A stretch of 28,838 nt of DNA. Origin: Pelagophyceae sp. CCMP2097. Taxonomy: Eukaryota > Sar > Pelagophyceae. The stretch is taken from positions 112,266 to 141,103 of the forward strand of contig MU657172.1 in the NCBI GenBank assembly GCA_026770575.1, in the 5' to 3' direction. The position numbers and the translations under genes were made by a program. Position 1 is the stretch's first letter. Each line of letters starts with the position of its first letter. The notes beneath the pieces were generated by a model, which worked only from the letters and a program-made list of their open reading frames with translations, was not told the origin of the DNA and did not search any database. Shown piece after piece: positions 1 through 9,456 of this stretch.

Positions 1-288
1 GGTGGTTGATGCGATTGCTAAAATTGGGAGTGGAGGTCGAGCAGGAGCCTCATTGGAATCATCATACAATTGTAGAAGAAGTTTTTGGTCACAGGTTCGA
101 ATCTGGTCGGCCGCAAAAAGAAAGAAAAAGAAATAGCTCAATAAGAAATGAAAAAATAAAAATAAAGATAAGGAGGATTTGATGGTTTAACGATTAGATA
201 AATAATTTTAATTATTTACGTGGGCATTGCAATGGGATTTGGCTGTATCCTTCGGGTCCTCCGTGTGCCTCCGGCGCGCTCTTGTAAT
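1..288 (+). repeat. Dispersed tRNA-like composite repeat, copy A (cut by window edge)
   Basis: This copy matches, in inverted orientation, the stretch 2722-3004 and, in the same orientation, 25168-25393. All copies share a pol III B-box-like core (GGTTCGAATC at about 93-105) followed by GGTCGGCCGC, an A/T-rich middle and the terminus CTTGTAATA. The B-box suggests a tRNA-derived SINE-like origin, but no cloverleaf can be folded. Two copies in head-to-head orientation enclose the element at 301-2226. Confidence 0.75.
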
Positions 289-658
289 ACTCTAAGCTCT
301 TTAAGAGATCGTTTTTTTAGAATGTCGGCAGCCCGGGCCGCGGTGTTGCGCTCCTTAATTCGCTGGGAGGTTGATGTATCTCTTGAGTAGTTTGGGGCGT
401 TGAATCGCGTGATGAGCTTAATTTTGTCATTCGGCCGCGTTTAACCGCGTCTAGGCCATTTTGAGGTCGGTATCTCTTCAGGGGTGGCGCCCACGACCAA
501 ATTGACTAGCCAGGCAGGACCGGCGTCGAAAACTGTGTAGATAATGTATAAGAAACCCCAGCCGCTGCCCTCTCTCCGCCGCCTGCGGTGTCGTCGAAAG
601 GTGCTATTATTGAAAACGACATACATTTTAGCTTTTCCTCCCTTCAATGTGATTTCGC

Positions 659-715
659 GCCTGCCGGCGGATTCGACGGTCTTGCTAAGAAAGACCGTCG
701 AATCCGCCGGCAGGC
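659..715. repeat. Perfect 25 bp hairpin with 7 nt loop
   Basis: Arms at 659-683 and 691-715 are exact reverse complements (left arm begins GCCTGCCGGCGG) around the loop 684-690. It lies inside the TTAA-flanked element, 125 bp before the large palindrome. No gene-related function can be assigned. Confidence 0.9.
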
Positions 716-839
716 ACGCTCTCAGGCATCAGGAAAAAAGGCTCTAATATCACTCGAAGGATCAGATTTATTTAGTTCCTGTTTTAGCTCGTTTTTGCAT
801 CCTGAGATTTGGGCGAAAACCCCGTTGGAAAGCCGCGTT

Positions 840-1431
840 CACGGCTCTCTCAGAATCGATAAAAGGGAAATTGGAAATTATATTATTTGCTTCAGCGACG
901 GCCATTTGGCTTGCCTCTCTTGAGTTTCCAGAGGGCCTCCGCGCTGGCGGAGTCGGGCCCACAACTGGGTTCTTGCGGCAGTCGCAAAGCGCCCGCGATG
1001 CACTCTGCGCTGGTACCCTCAGTTTCTCTGAGCCGCGAGTGTGCGGCGAGATTGGAATATCGGATTTCAGTGCCCGCGTCCTAAGTCGCCCCCACTGTTC
1101 GCGGGAGGTGCCTCGTTATAGGCAAAGTTGCTCATCTCGTCGAGAGGCACAATCCTGCTTATAACGAGGCACCTCCCGCGAACAGTGGGGGCGAGTTAGG
1201 ACGCGGGCACTGAAATCCGATATTCCAATCTCGCCGCACACTCGCGGCTCAGAGAAACTGAGGGTACCAGCGCAGAGTGCATCGCGGGCGCTTTGCGACT
1301 GCCGCAAGAACCCAGTTGTGGGCCCGACTCCGCCAGCGCGGAGGCCCTCTGGAAACTCAAGAGAGGCAAGCCAAATGGCCGTCGCTGAAGCAAATAATAC
1401 AATTTCCAATTTCCACCCTGAGAGAGCCGTG
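840..1431. repeat. Near-perfect long palindrome (arms about 270-280 bp)
   Basis: The left arm 840-1120 is repeated as its reverse complement at 1160-1431, with very few substitutions and one short indel near the outer end (the left has an extra stretch around 856-866). The 39 nt centre is itself partly self-complementary. Open frames on opposite strands (871-1164 plus, 1116-1556 minus) read almost the same peptide only because the sequence is mirrored; they are not taken as genes. A transcript would fold into a long double-stranded hairpin. Confidence 0.9.
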
Positions 1432-1684
1432 CGTTCCGGGCCACGACGTGCACGGACAACCGGCCTTCTTCGTCCTTGCGGGCAGGTTTTTAGACCGCGA
1501 CCCGGTCCAAGCTTGGCGCGCGCCGAGCTTGGACCAGGACCATGGCAGAGGAGCACAGGAACAAGCGGCCAACCACCGGTGCGACCGCGCAGTCTCGCGT
1601 GGTCGGCGCCGTCCAGACGTCCACCGGCCGGCGACGCCGGCGCAGCCGGCGCGCAGGGTTCGGTTCTTCTGCCTTTTCTTACAA

Positions 1685-1906
1685 GACGGCGCAGGCGAGC
1701 CGGAAGAAGACGACGACGACGACGACGACGCGGCGGACGCGGACGCGCAGGCCACGCAAATGGACGACGACGCCTTTCGCCTCGTCTGCCTCCTCGCCGA
1801 CGAGGACGAGGACAACGGGGGTGACGAGGACGAGGACGCGCCCGAGGCGGATGACGGGATGGATGAAGACACCGACGGCTGCATCGACGGCGACACCGGT
1901 TGGTGA
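1685..1906 (+). CDS. Possible acidic exon or open frame inside the TTAA element
   Basis: This frame ends in a stop at 1906 and encodes a strongly acidic stretch: two Glu then seven Asp from a GAC run, then a region of mixed Asp/Glu and short hydrophobic residues. It is the end of a 209-codon open frame that starts inside the palindrome at 1277, where the reading looks non-genic. An acceptor-like CAAG precedes 1685, so it could be a terminal exon. I do not recognise a family. It may equally be a by-product of GC-rich simple sequence. Confidence 0.2.
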   Translation, partial: DGAGEPEEDDDDDDDAADADAQATQMDDDAFRLVCLLADEDEDNGGDEDEDAPEADDGMDEDTDGCIDGDTGW

Positions 1907-2464
1907 CCGGTCAATCTCACCTCTCGTAACAAGTTTGTTCGTTGCCGTTGGGGAGACGATGCCCAGGGGCAAGCCTGCGCTCAAACAGGCGAGTCCAGAC
2001 CATCCGCGGCGCCGCGATTAGCACTTTTTCCAAAGTGCACCACCCCGCGTCCTCTGCAGCCCCAAGTTGGGCGCCGGAGACGCAGCCGCTTTGGCAGGGC
2101 CCAGCCCAGCCCCAGACCCGCCCTATAAGCCCCCTAGCACGCTCGGAGGGGCCCCCAGTGGCGCGAAATAGCGGAAGGCCCTGGGTCGGTGCAAATGCCG
2201 ACATTCTTTAAAACACGCTCTCTTAATAACCTATTGTTATTGATCCTCGACGGCGCCGAGGCCGCCTGCGGACCGCAAGAATCTCCCGTTTTGATGATAT
2301 TTTAGGGTATTTTGAAGGTAAATGCCAAGCAAATTGTTCGTTTACCTGCATTACCTAATTCCCGGTCGATAATTTTGGGTAATACTGATATTAGCGATAT
2401 TCGGAAATTTGAATAGGATTCCTAGGAATTCCCACCAATTTTTGATTTCGACACTGCTTACATG

Positions 2465-2657
2465 TAGGAAGTCCTTTCCCCTATTGGATTCAGGATCCCC
2501 TATTGGATTCCAACCTTCTTCTGAACTTTTTCACACTTTTTAAGCTCTTGAATTGGTGCAAAAATGCTTTTTCTGAACACATTGCATTTTTAAGCCCTCT
2601 CATTGGCCATTCCGAATCCAATAGGGAGCAGAATCCAATAGGGGACGGAACTTCCTA
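2465..2657. repeat. Short inverted-repeat element (MITE-like) with CCCCTATTGGATTC ends
   Basis: About 190 bp bounded by TAGGAAGT...ACTTCCTA-like ends. Each end carries two copies of a CCTATTGGATTC motif, oriented inward on both sides. A related copy on the other strand occupies about 24768-25050, sharing the interior (TTGGAATCC, AAAAAGTGTGAAAAAGTTCAG). No coding capacity. Confidence 0.75.
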
Positions 2658-2721
2658 GGACCTAGGGGGCGACACTGAAGCTCTTTTTAATAATTTGCTA
2701 AATGTGACCTTGCATTTCAAG

Positions 2722-3195
2722 TTATTACAAGAGCGCGCCGGAGGCACACGGAGGACCCGAAGGATACAGCCAAATCCCATTGCAATGCCCACGTAAATAA
2801 TTGAAATTATTTAACTAATCGCTGAACTTTCAAATCCTCCTTATCTTTATTTTTATTATTTTATTTCTTATTGAGCTATTTTTTTTTTATTTTTTTTGCG
2901 GCCGACCAGATTCGAACCTGTGACCAAAAACTTCTTCTATGATGATTCCAATGAGGCTCCTGCTCGACCTCAACTCCCAATTTTAGCAATCGCATCAACC
3001 ACCAATCGCTAAATCGGCCGAGTTGCTGCCCTTTTCTTCCCAAAGGTGGAACCTCACGGATGGACCCGGCGACAGACAAACAGACAAACAGACAGACATA
3101 ATTGCCCCTGGTAATCCTTCAATCAAAGGACCCGAAGGGCCCTTGCCGTAAACTGACGTTGAATAAACGGCAAGGACCCTTCGGGTCCTCAAAAA
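2722..3195 (-). repeat. Composite repeat, copy B (inverted relative to A and C)
   Basis: Reading from 3195 down to 2722 this matches 24684-25393 with the same order of parts: a hairpin with 22 nt arms (3128-3149 and 3167-3188, GGACCCGAAGGG...CCCTTCGGGTCC), a (GTCT)n-like simple repeat near 3070-3105, a unique linker, the tRNA-like B-box at about 2909-2920, an A/T-rich middle, and the CTTGTAATA terminus. Copy C additionally carries a nested MITE, so B looks like the uninterrupted form. Confidence 0.8.
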
Positions 3196-3922
3196 TGGAC
3201 GGCGCCGGTTCGACGGGAAAAACCGTTTCTCCGCCGCCAGCGCGTTGGTAGATGGTATGAGGCGACGCCTCACGCCCTGTGCGCCAAAATCAGCGACGGA
3301 GGAATCCTAGCGGGCCGGCTCACGCCGCGGATAGATATGACCTTGCATTTTGTGGGCCCTACCTGAAGGCCAAACTAGTTTGATTCAGAGCACGTCAACG
3401 CTGACCATGTCGCCGCGCTCTCGCTCTGCGCCGCAGAATGCCGGTCCTCGAAGCTCGCGTTGCTGCTGGTAGCCCGCGCCACATCGGCGGCCCCAAAATG
3501 GCCACACAGCCCCAAGATATAAAAAAATGTCATCTTTGTGCTCTCGCCACGCGATGAGTTTACGGATTATGTCGATGAAAACTGGCTGGGTGGTTGTCTC
3601 TCGACGAGCTCTTTCGGGTCGGCGCAACCTGGCCGTCGACGCCGACCATTTTTATTTTTACAATTTTCAGTGTCGCCCCCTAGGAATTCCTACCTAGGTG
3701 AAGTAGTGGCGGGGCCGGTCGTCGACGGAGTAGCGAGCCGCCCCTCGACGGACGGCCCGCGCCCGGGTCGCCGCCCGGCCGGCGTAGGCGCTCGAGGCAG
3801 CGGCCTCGACGGCGTCGCAGATCTCTGGCTTAAAATTTGACCGCCGCAAGGGCCTCTGGGGCCACCGCACGCTCGACGCAGTCTCTACGCGGCCTGCAGC
3901 GGTCGCGCGTGCGTGGGAGGCG
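3196..3922. other. Gene-free stretch upstream of the DIX-like gene
   Basis: No open frame here looks coding on either strand. The plus frame of the following exon stays open back to a TAG at 3785-3787, which reads like an acceptor (GCGTAG|GCG). A longer first exon from 3788 is therefore possible instead of a start at 3923. Confidence 0.4.
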
Positions 3923-4885
3923 ATGAGCGTCTCCTTGACGGTGTCGCTGCAGGGGCCCGAAGACATGGAGGAATGCGGCGACGCGTGCGCGCTTGCGGTG
4001 CTGTGTACTGATGGCCAGAACATCACGCTCCGAAGCATCCGCGAAGCGTGCGTCTTGAAGCGCGCCGAATAAGACGGGCGAAAAGGCGTTTTGCATATAG
4101 CATTTCGCACGCGCAGGGATTCCTATAACCAGGTTCCCATTCCAAGGCGCTTTCCACTTCCGCCTCAAGACGATGGTCCCCGGCGAAGCGCGTGCGTCCT
4201 GCGTATCGTTTCTCAAAAAGCGGGAGGCCGCGACTGCAGGAGCCCGGGATGCGACGGCGGCGCGTAGGCCACGTCTGGCTCGACCTCGTCGAGGAAGACG
4301 CTTGCATCTGCGTCGACGAATTTGGGTGCGTCGAGCTGCGCGCGCTGCCGCTCTTCGAGGGCGACGCCGACGAGGCGGACTGGCGCGCGCGCGGCTTGCA
4401 TAAGGCCTTTGAGTATAAAGAAAAGGCGGCCGAGCTCTTCCAGCTCACGCGCGGCCGCCTCACCGGGGCCGCGTCCGACCTGCGCGCAAAGGCCATGCCC
4501 ACGCTGGAGAACGCGCTCAAGCGGTTCTCGACGCATGTCGGCTAAGGAGCCCCTTTTAAAACCCGTTGAATCCTGCGTCGGGTCCGCAAGAGGCCCTTTC
4601 GGAGCCTCTGGGGAATCTTGGGCCGCTCCTTGCGGGCCCTTTCGGAGCCTCTGGGGAATCTTGGGCCGGAGCGGCCCGAGGGAGGCGGACGACGCGCGTC
4701 AGGAGGCGCGGCAGCACGCGTACGACTGTGCCACTGGACTCCACTGCCACGACGCCGGCGACGCCTTCGCCAGCCGCTGCGAGGCGGCGTCGACTGCCTG
4801 GTCGGCGCCCGGCACGACGCTCGCCGACCTCGCCCCGAGGTCGGCGCTTCCTTTCCCTTTCGGAGTTTGGTTCCGGTTTACTTGA
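3923..4885 (+). CDS. DIX-domain-like protein, 4 exons
   Basis: Exons 3923-4047, 4133-4191, 4268-4536 and 4685-4885 join in frame to 217 aa. Donors of introns 1 and 2 are GTGCGT and acceptors are CCAG and GTAG. Residues about 34-90 resemble a DIX domain, the head-to-tail polymerising module of Dishevelled/Axin: TLRSIREA, then FHFRLKT, then VWLDLVEEDA, ending in short beta-strand-like hydrophobics. The remainder is helix-forming (KAFEYKEKAAELFQL). The last join (CAT|GTCGGC to GGGAG|GCG) is less certain; without it the protein stops at 4545 with 153 aa. It is kept because the joined tail THADDARQEARQHAY resembles the gene end at 28632-28838. The start could lie further upstream. The stop is 12 bp from the convergent ASADH gene. 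Function: a scaffold is inferred from the fold only. Confidence 0.62.
4537..4684 (+). repeat. 34 bp tandem duplication inside the last intron of the DIX-like gene
   Basis: Exact 34 bp copies at 4592-4625 and 4635-4668 (beginning GGCCCTTTCGGAGCC), spaced 43 bp. They lie in the proposed third intron (4537-4684). Similar small duplications occur in three other introns of the window. Confidence 0.85.
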
Positions 4886-4897
4886 CACCCCGTGGCG

Positions 4898-7781
4898 TCA
4901 GCTCGTGGCGTCGTCGTCGGCTTCCTCCCAGGGCCCGACGCCGAAGTGCTGTTTCGCGCCGGAGTGCGCTTCGACGGCGAGGTTGCCGCTGCTGCCCTTG
5001 CCCTTGGCCCAGCGCAGCAGCACGCCCCACTGCGGATGGTCGCTGCCTTCGGCGTCGACCTTTGTGCGCGCCAACTTTTCGATGGGCGCCATGACGTCGC
5101 CGCTCCTCCGCGGCGCCTTGTGCGGGCTGTGGTGCGTTGCCACCTTGGGCGCCGCGCGGCCCACGAGCGGCCGGATGTGCAGTTCGTAGAGCTCGGCGTT
5201 GAGCAGCGCCGCACCCCACGCGCCTCGGACCACGTTGTTCACGACCAACCTACGCCGCGACCGTGCCATCCGAGACCGCCGATTTGGACCATCATCCGAA
5301 ACGGCCTCTGACTTGCAGGTCTGTATGCGGGCTGCATACGGTCTCTTTGAACCCTTGACGGCCGTCGAGGGCGGTACACTTCCAATTAGGGCCGACTCGG
5401 GCCGTCTGCGGTCCGAGACGGTCTCCTGGCATCCTCCACCGTCGTATCCCGCCCGAAACGGGCCCTGCGGCGGTCAATTTGGACCCGAACCAAACCTCTC
5501 AGGCCTCTCCTCGACAGTCTTCTCCAGATCCTCTCCGGATCGGGCCCAGGATTAACCTTTTCGTAAACACACACGACAAAATGACCCGTTCAACGGATCA
5601 GTTGTGGCAGCCCGACTTGTGGAGAGGCCAGGCCGGCCGGCAAAGGGCCGTGGTCCAGCCTGAACCATCTGCCCCAGTCGGACCTTTCGAGGGTCCGTCT
5701 TGCATCGGCTCGGGCTCTTTCAAAGGTCGGACGCTGCAGACGCGCGAGAGGCTGACGTCAAAAAAGCCGTCGTTTGTGTTGACATTCCCAACGCACACGC
5801 TCATGCCGCCTTCGTAGTCCGAGTCGACCTTGGGCCGCGGCCGCCCGGCCTCGTCGACGACGACGATGGGCGCACGCGGCATGGACGGCAGGCCTGCGCG
5901 TCTCGTCTTCGACGCTTTCCGCAAGAGTCCGCGAGGCGCGTACCGAGGCCGCTGAGCGGCGCGAACTCGCGGAGCACCCTTTTGACGTCGTCTGCGCAGC
6001 GCACGGGCGACCTCGTCTGGATCTTGAGGTCGACGAAATGGCCGTTTTGCACCGGCACACGGTGCGCTGACACCTAAAACCGCATTCCGTCGGAAGCCCG
6101 TCACCTCGACTCTAAAGCCGCCCGAACGTCTTTCAAGAACCCTCGGGCGCTTCGAATCCAACAAGGACGCTCTTGACGCTTTCAAACGCAAGGGCGGGCG
6201 CCGCGTCCTTGCGGCGCAGCGCACGATGCGAGGAAAGATGCGCAGCAGCTCGGCGCGCTGGTACTCGTCGGTGCGCTCAATGGTGCCGGCGAGCGGGTAG
6301 ACGTTGGCGACGACGAGGTCTCGGTCGTACCTCGCGCGCCTTGCATCAGCCGAGATGCATCGAGTGGATCACAACTCACGCCCTCAGGGAGGATGCGGCT
6401 CTTTCACATCTCGACCACCCATTCTTCAGAGCATGCGTCCCTTCACATCTCGACGACCCGTGCGAGGGACGCCGCGCCGCGCTTGGCGTCGCCGCGGCCG
6501 GACAGCGCCTGGAACGTGGTCACGCTGACGCCCTCGACTCCGTAAGCGTCCTCGAGAGCCTTTAAGACGACGGAGACGCCGCACGTGACGCAGTTGGGCG
6601 ACTTGATCAGCGGCACCGTCTGCGGCCGCGGCGACCCGTCTTCGCAGAACGAGGCCGGCTCGCGCGCCGCCGAGGCGATGGAGAGCAAGAGGTCGTCGCC
6701 GTTGGCCTACCAAGGAAAGGTCCGACACCCCCTCCAACACCCCCGCCGCGCACCTCGGGCACGACGAGCGGGTTGCGCGCGACGTTGCGGTCGTGCGGCG
6801 AGATGCTGAAGACGACGACGCCCGCGCGCTGCAGCGCGTCTTCCAAGTGGCCCAGCGCGGGCGCGATGCACGAGATGACGTACTTGCAGTTGGACTGGAA
6901 CAAGGCCTCCACCGACGCGACCAAGATGCCCTCGATGGCGTCTGGGACTGGCGCGGCCTCCCAGAGCGCCCTGCCGTAGTGGTCTTCCAACGCCTTTTCC
7001 TTATCCCGCCACACGTCCGATAGGAGCTGCCCCGCGGTCGCAGACGACCCCAAGACAGGCCCCAAGCTAAACAGCGGGTGGCAGACGAGCCGCGCGGCGA
7101 GCTTGCGGCCCACCAGGCCCGTGCCGCCGAGGATGCCCATGGGGATGCGCGTGCCGTCGTCCGCCAGATTGACCGTGTACCCGGAGTTGCACGCGTGGCA
7201 CGTCGACCCGGCGGCCCACTGCAGGTTCGCGCGCGCGATCGTCTGCCACCTCCGCAGGCAGTGCGCGTGCACCGCCGACCGCGCGCCGGCGCAGTGGCAC
7301 GGCGTCGGCCGCAGGAACCTGCACGGGCCTCTCTCCGGCGTGACTCTGCGAGGCCTCCGGCGCGGACACTCTGCGAGGCCTCCGGCGTACATCGGGAGCC
7401 GCTGCGATGCCTCTCACGACTCTGTATCGCGTCGTCGATGCCGCGAACCACTCCGCTATCCCATAAGACGGTCTCCAGCCCGCCGTCGACGCGGCGCGGC
7501 ACGCCGCGTCGTCGGCGGGCCGGCCGTACTCGTCCTCGCGCTCCAGCGCGTAGCAGATACGACACACCGGCGGCGAGATGCCTGCGTCGGAAGTTCGACG
7601 GCGGCGGCGACGTCGTACAGCCCTCTTTCCTCTGCGACTCCTCGAAAGCCCTCTCTGCCTCGTCGCAGAGCGCACCGTCGGGCGCGTCGCCGAAGAGCGC
7701 GGCGCTGTACGGCGGCGGCGGCGCGCGCTCGGCGTCGCCGCCCTCGCCGCCGCGGCGCAGCAGGCCCAGAGTCGCCGCCAT
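4898..7781 (-). CDS. RING-CH zinc finger fused to aspartate-semialdehyde dehydrogenase, 8 exons
   Basis: Exons, in order: 7781-7676, 7581-7503, 7318-6754, 6706-6447, 6330-6225, 6073-5944, 5893-5746, 5249-4898; 581 aa. Residues 42-105 form a RING-CH (C4HC3) finger: C42, C45, C69, C71, H79, C82, C102, C105, with Trp86 after CLRR. From Met122 the same open frame is a full ASADH, which reduces aspartyl-4-phosphate with NADPH in the Lys/Thr/Met pathway. It shows the nucleotide loop GILGGTGLVG, catalytic Cys289 in SPNCVTCG, QALSG, the substrate-binding and acid/base region HRVPVQNGH (His384), and the C-terminal NNVVRGAWGAALLNAEL. About 96 residues follow the usual end and are unassigned. Finger and enzyme share exon 3 (7318-6754) with no stop between them. 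The finger suggests E3 ligase activity or a partner-binding role, which is inference. The last intron (5250-5745) is modelled GC-AG. Confidence 0.88.
5554..5611 (+). repeat. 58 bp repeat, left partner of an inverted pair around the ASADH gene
   Basis: Matches 7885-7942 on the opposite strand at 56 of 58 positions. It begins AACCTTTTCGTAAACACAC, contains a GATC/CCGTTCAACGG palindromic core and ends CAGTTGTGGCAGC. This copy lies in the last intron of the ASADH gene. Its partner lies about 100 bp upstream of the start codon. Confidence 0.9.
7343..7387. repeat. 20 bp tandem duplication in intron 2 of the ASADH gene
   Basis: Exact copies at 7343-7362 and 7368-7387 (ACTCTGCGAGGCCTCCGGCG), period 25 bp, inside intron 7319-7502. 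Confidence 0.9.
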
Positions 7782-7884
7782 ATGACCCTTGGTGTCGCTC
7801 AAAAATTGCTCAACTTTGAAGCAACGTCTATAATTACCACCGGAGGTACTGCAGACCCCCGGAGACCGCCTTTGGTAGGAGCCT

Positions 7885-7942
7885 GCTGCCACAACTGATC
7901 CGTTGAACGGATCATTTTGTGGTGTGTGTTTACGAAAAGGTT
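7885..7942 (-). repeat. 58 bp repeat, right partner of the inverted pair
   Basis: Reverse complement of 5554-5611 with two mismatches. The core GATCCGTTGAACGGATC is a perfect odd palindrome in this copy. It lies in the probable promoter or 5' UTR region of the ASADH gene. Confidence 0.9.
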
Positions 7943-8390
7943 GCTCTTGGTCTCCCCCACAAAACTCGTCCCAACGTGTCGTCTCTCGCGCTGTGGTCGA
8001 GGGCCAGGCACTTGGTTGTGCGCATCACCTTCAGCGTGACGTTTCGATCCCTCCCTTTATACTTCCGAGTGTAAAGCGAGTGCGGCCGTTGCGTGTACTC
8101 AAAGGTGCAATCGTCTACCGCATGTGCTCCCTGTTGCTCCGCAGCCGAGTACAAATCTAGGGGGGTTGGTGGGGGAGAGTGTTCGAAGAGAGAAAACGTC
8201 TACCGCTTCGTCCACGACTTGCTCTGCAGCCGGGTATCAATCTAAGGGCAGGTTTTGAGGGGAGGTTTGCACGATCTTGGGACACGTTTGGGCTTGACGC
8301 ACCTTTGCCATCGACATCGACCTCAACAATGCTGTCATTTCATTCGACTCTGTGCCTCTGGGGGGGGCGGTTTGAGAGACATTGAGAGCC
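7943..8390. other. Gene-free stretch with a degenerate direct repeat
   Basis: I see no convincing coding frame. About 8113-8160 and 8198-8245 are imperfect direct repeats (GTCTACCGC, GCTC[CT]GCAGCCG[AG]GTA, AATCTA). A G run sits at 8361-8367. Confidence 0.5.
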
Positions 8391-8394
8391 CCGA

Positions 8395-8890
8395 GTCGAG
8401 AGGCACACGTGTTGTTTGTTGGTCGCGGAGAGCTGAAAAGCCCGGGACCGTTCTCCTTCTTGGTTTGTTTTGTTTTGTTTTACGGCCGCTGTTTCCGGCT
8501 CTCGGTCGTCGCACGGCTGGGCGTTCTACCCAACCAGCTCCGCCTCTGGGCTCCGCCTCTGGGCTCAAACATCGGTTGTGAATATAGGGACTGATTTAAA
8601 TCTTCTGAATTCCCACTCAGAACAAATTTTACTTTCGGGGGCAGACAGGGAGCTCGAGAGACGCTCGAGAGACGCCCGAGAGACGCAGAGCGCGCCCGTC
8701 TATAGGACCGTGCTCGTCGTCTCTACGCCACGCCTAGGTGCGCTTACTCGGAGCGCGGCGTCCTTTGCCCTTGGAAACCGTTCGGTCTCTGTGGCTCCTT
8801 ATCTGACTCTGCTCGTCCACCAAGCTCAGCCCCGCCCTGCTCCGCTCGTCCACGACACGCGCCGATACGTGAATATTCTTACCCCCTAAA
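8395..8890 (+). repeat. Dispersed repeat, copy 1 (copy 2 at about 25440-25860)
   Basis: Shares with 25440-25860, in the same order and orientation, the blocks TTGGTCGCGGAG, AAGCCCGGGACCGTTCT, GCGGCGTCCTTTGCCCTTGG, AAACCGTTCG and GCTCGTCCACGACACGCG. Between them the copies have diverged by small indels. This copy holds a (TTTTG)n tract at about 8463-8480 and three GAGAGACGC units near 8650-8690. Fragments recur at about 24795-24860 and, inverted, near 24185-24240. No coding capacity recognised. Confidence 0.75.
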
Positions 8891-9456
8891 ACTTACGCGA
8901 TAGGCTATCACGGAAATTGTTCGAGTTCGACTCGGAAATTGTTTTCGCTGCGCGCGGCGCGGAGGGCGGCGCACATCGGCGGCGCGTTTGTCGCGCCGAG
9001 CGCGCGGCGGCGGCGCGCGTCGATCGCGCCCGGGCGCGTCGAAAACGGTGCGCTACGGAGCGAGGAAAGCCGCCGGGACGGAAAAGCGCACTGGCCTCCC
9101 GATATTTTCGACTCGCGCCGACGGTTTGACCTTCGGATCACGTAGTGATACCCCATGTCCAACTCACTACGCAAAATTGGTGGAGCTAAACACGCTCGTC
9201 GCGTCGCACGGACCCACCGCGTCAAGCAGTATGTTTTGACTCACGTGTTCGCTACGTTGTCGCCCACTCCAGAGGCTCTCCTGCCGCGGCCCCACGCATA
9301 TGATACCGCGCCAGCAGGGCGCACAGCCCTCAGGTCCACCGCTGATGCATGGCGCGCGGCCCACCTCCGTGAAGTATGCTCTCCGAGGCCTTCTCCGAAA
9401 TGTTCCAGAATCACAAAAAAAAAACTTGTTTTTGCCTCCCCTTTAAAAACGGGGTA
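8891..9456. other. Gene-free stretch
   Basis: GC-rich, with overlapping open frames of about 65-105 codons on both strands. All are Arg/Ala-rich and have no recognisable motif. Nothing can be supported as a gene. Confidence 0.45.

Larger units (their letters stand above)
301..2226. mobile_element. 1.9 kb TTAA-flanked element with about 30 bp terminal inverted repeats
   Basis: Both ends carry TTAA (301-304 and 2223-2226). Inside these lie imperfect inverted repeats: the left reads GAGATCG and runs on to GAATGTCGGCA (ending 330); the right, on the opposite strand, reads GAGAGCG and runs on to GAATGTCGGCA (from 2196). A TTAA duplication is the hallmark of piggyBac-type insertion, so a non-autonomous TTAA element is a fair inference, but no transposase is recognisable inside. 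The interior holds a 25 bp hairpin, a large palindrome and an acidic open frame, each listed separately. Confidence 0.6.

Noticed and set aside
1116..1556. 146-codon minus-strand frame and its 97-codon plus-strand mirror at 871-1164
   Set aside because: They read alike only because the region is a palindrome; no family signature and no splice support.
3694..4110. Minus-strand frame ending SVDDRPRHYFT
   Set aside because: Its end looks protein-like, but the upstream part is the Ser/His-rich antisense of the DIX-like exon and no acceptor was found.
6426..7892. 488-codon minus-strand open frame over the ASADH gene
   Set aside because: Only its start (7781-7676) is real coding sequence; the rest is an Arg-rich out-of-frame reading of later exons.
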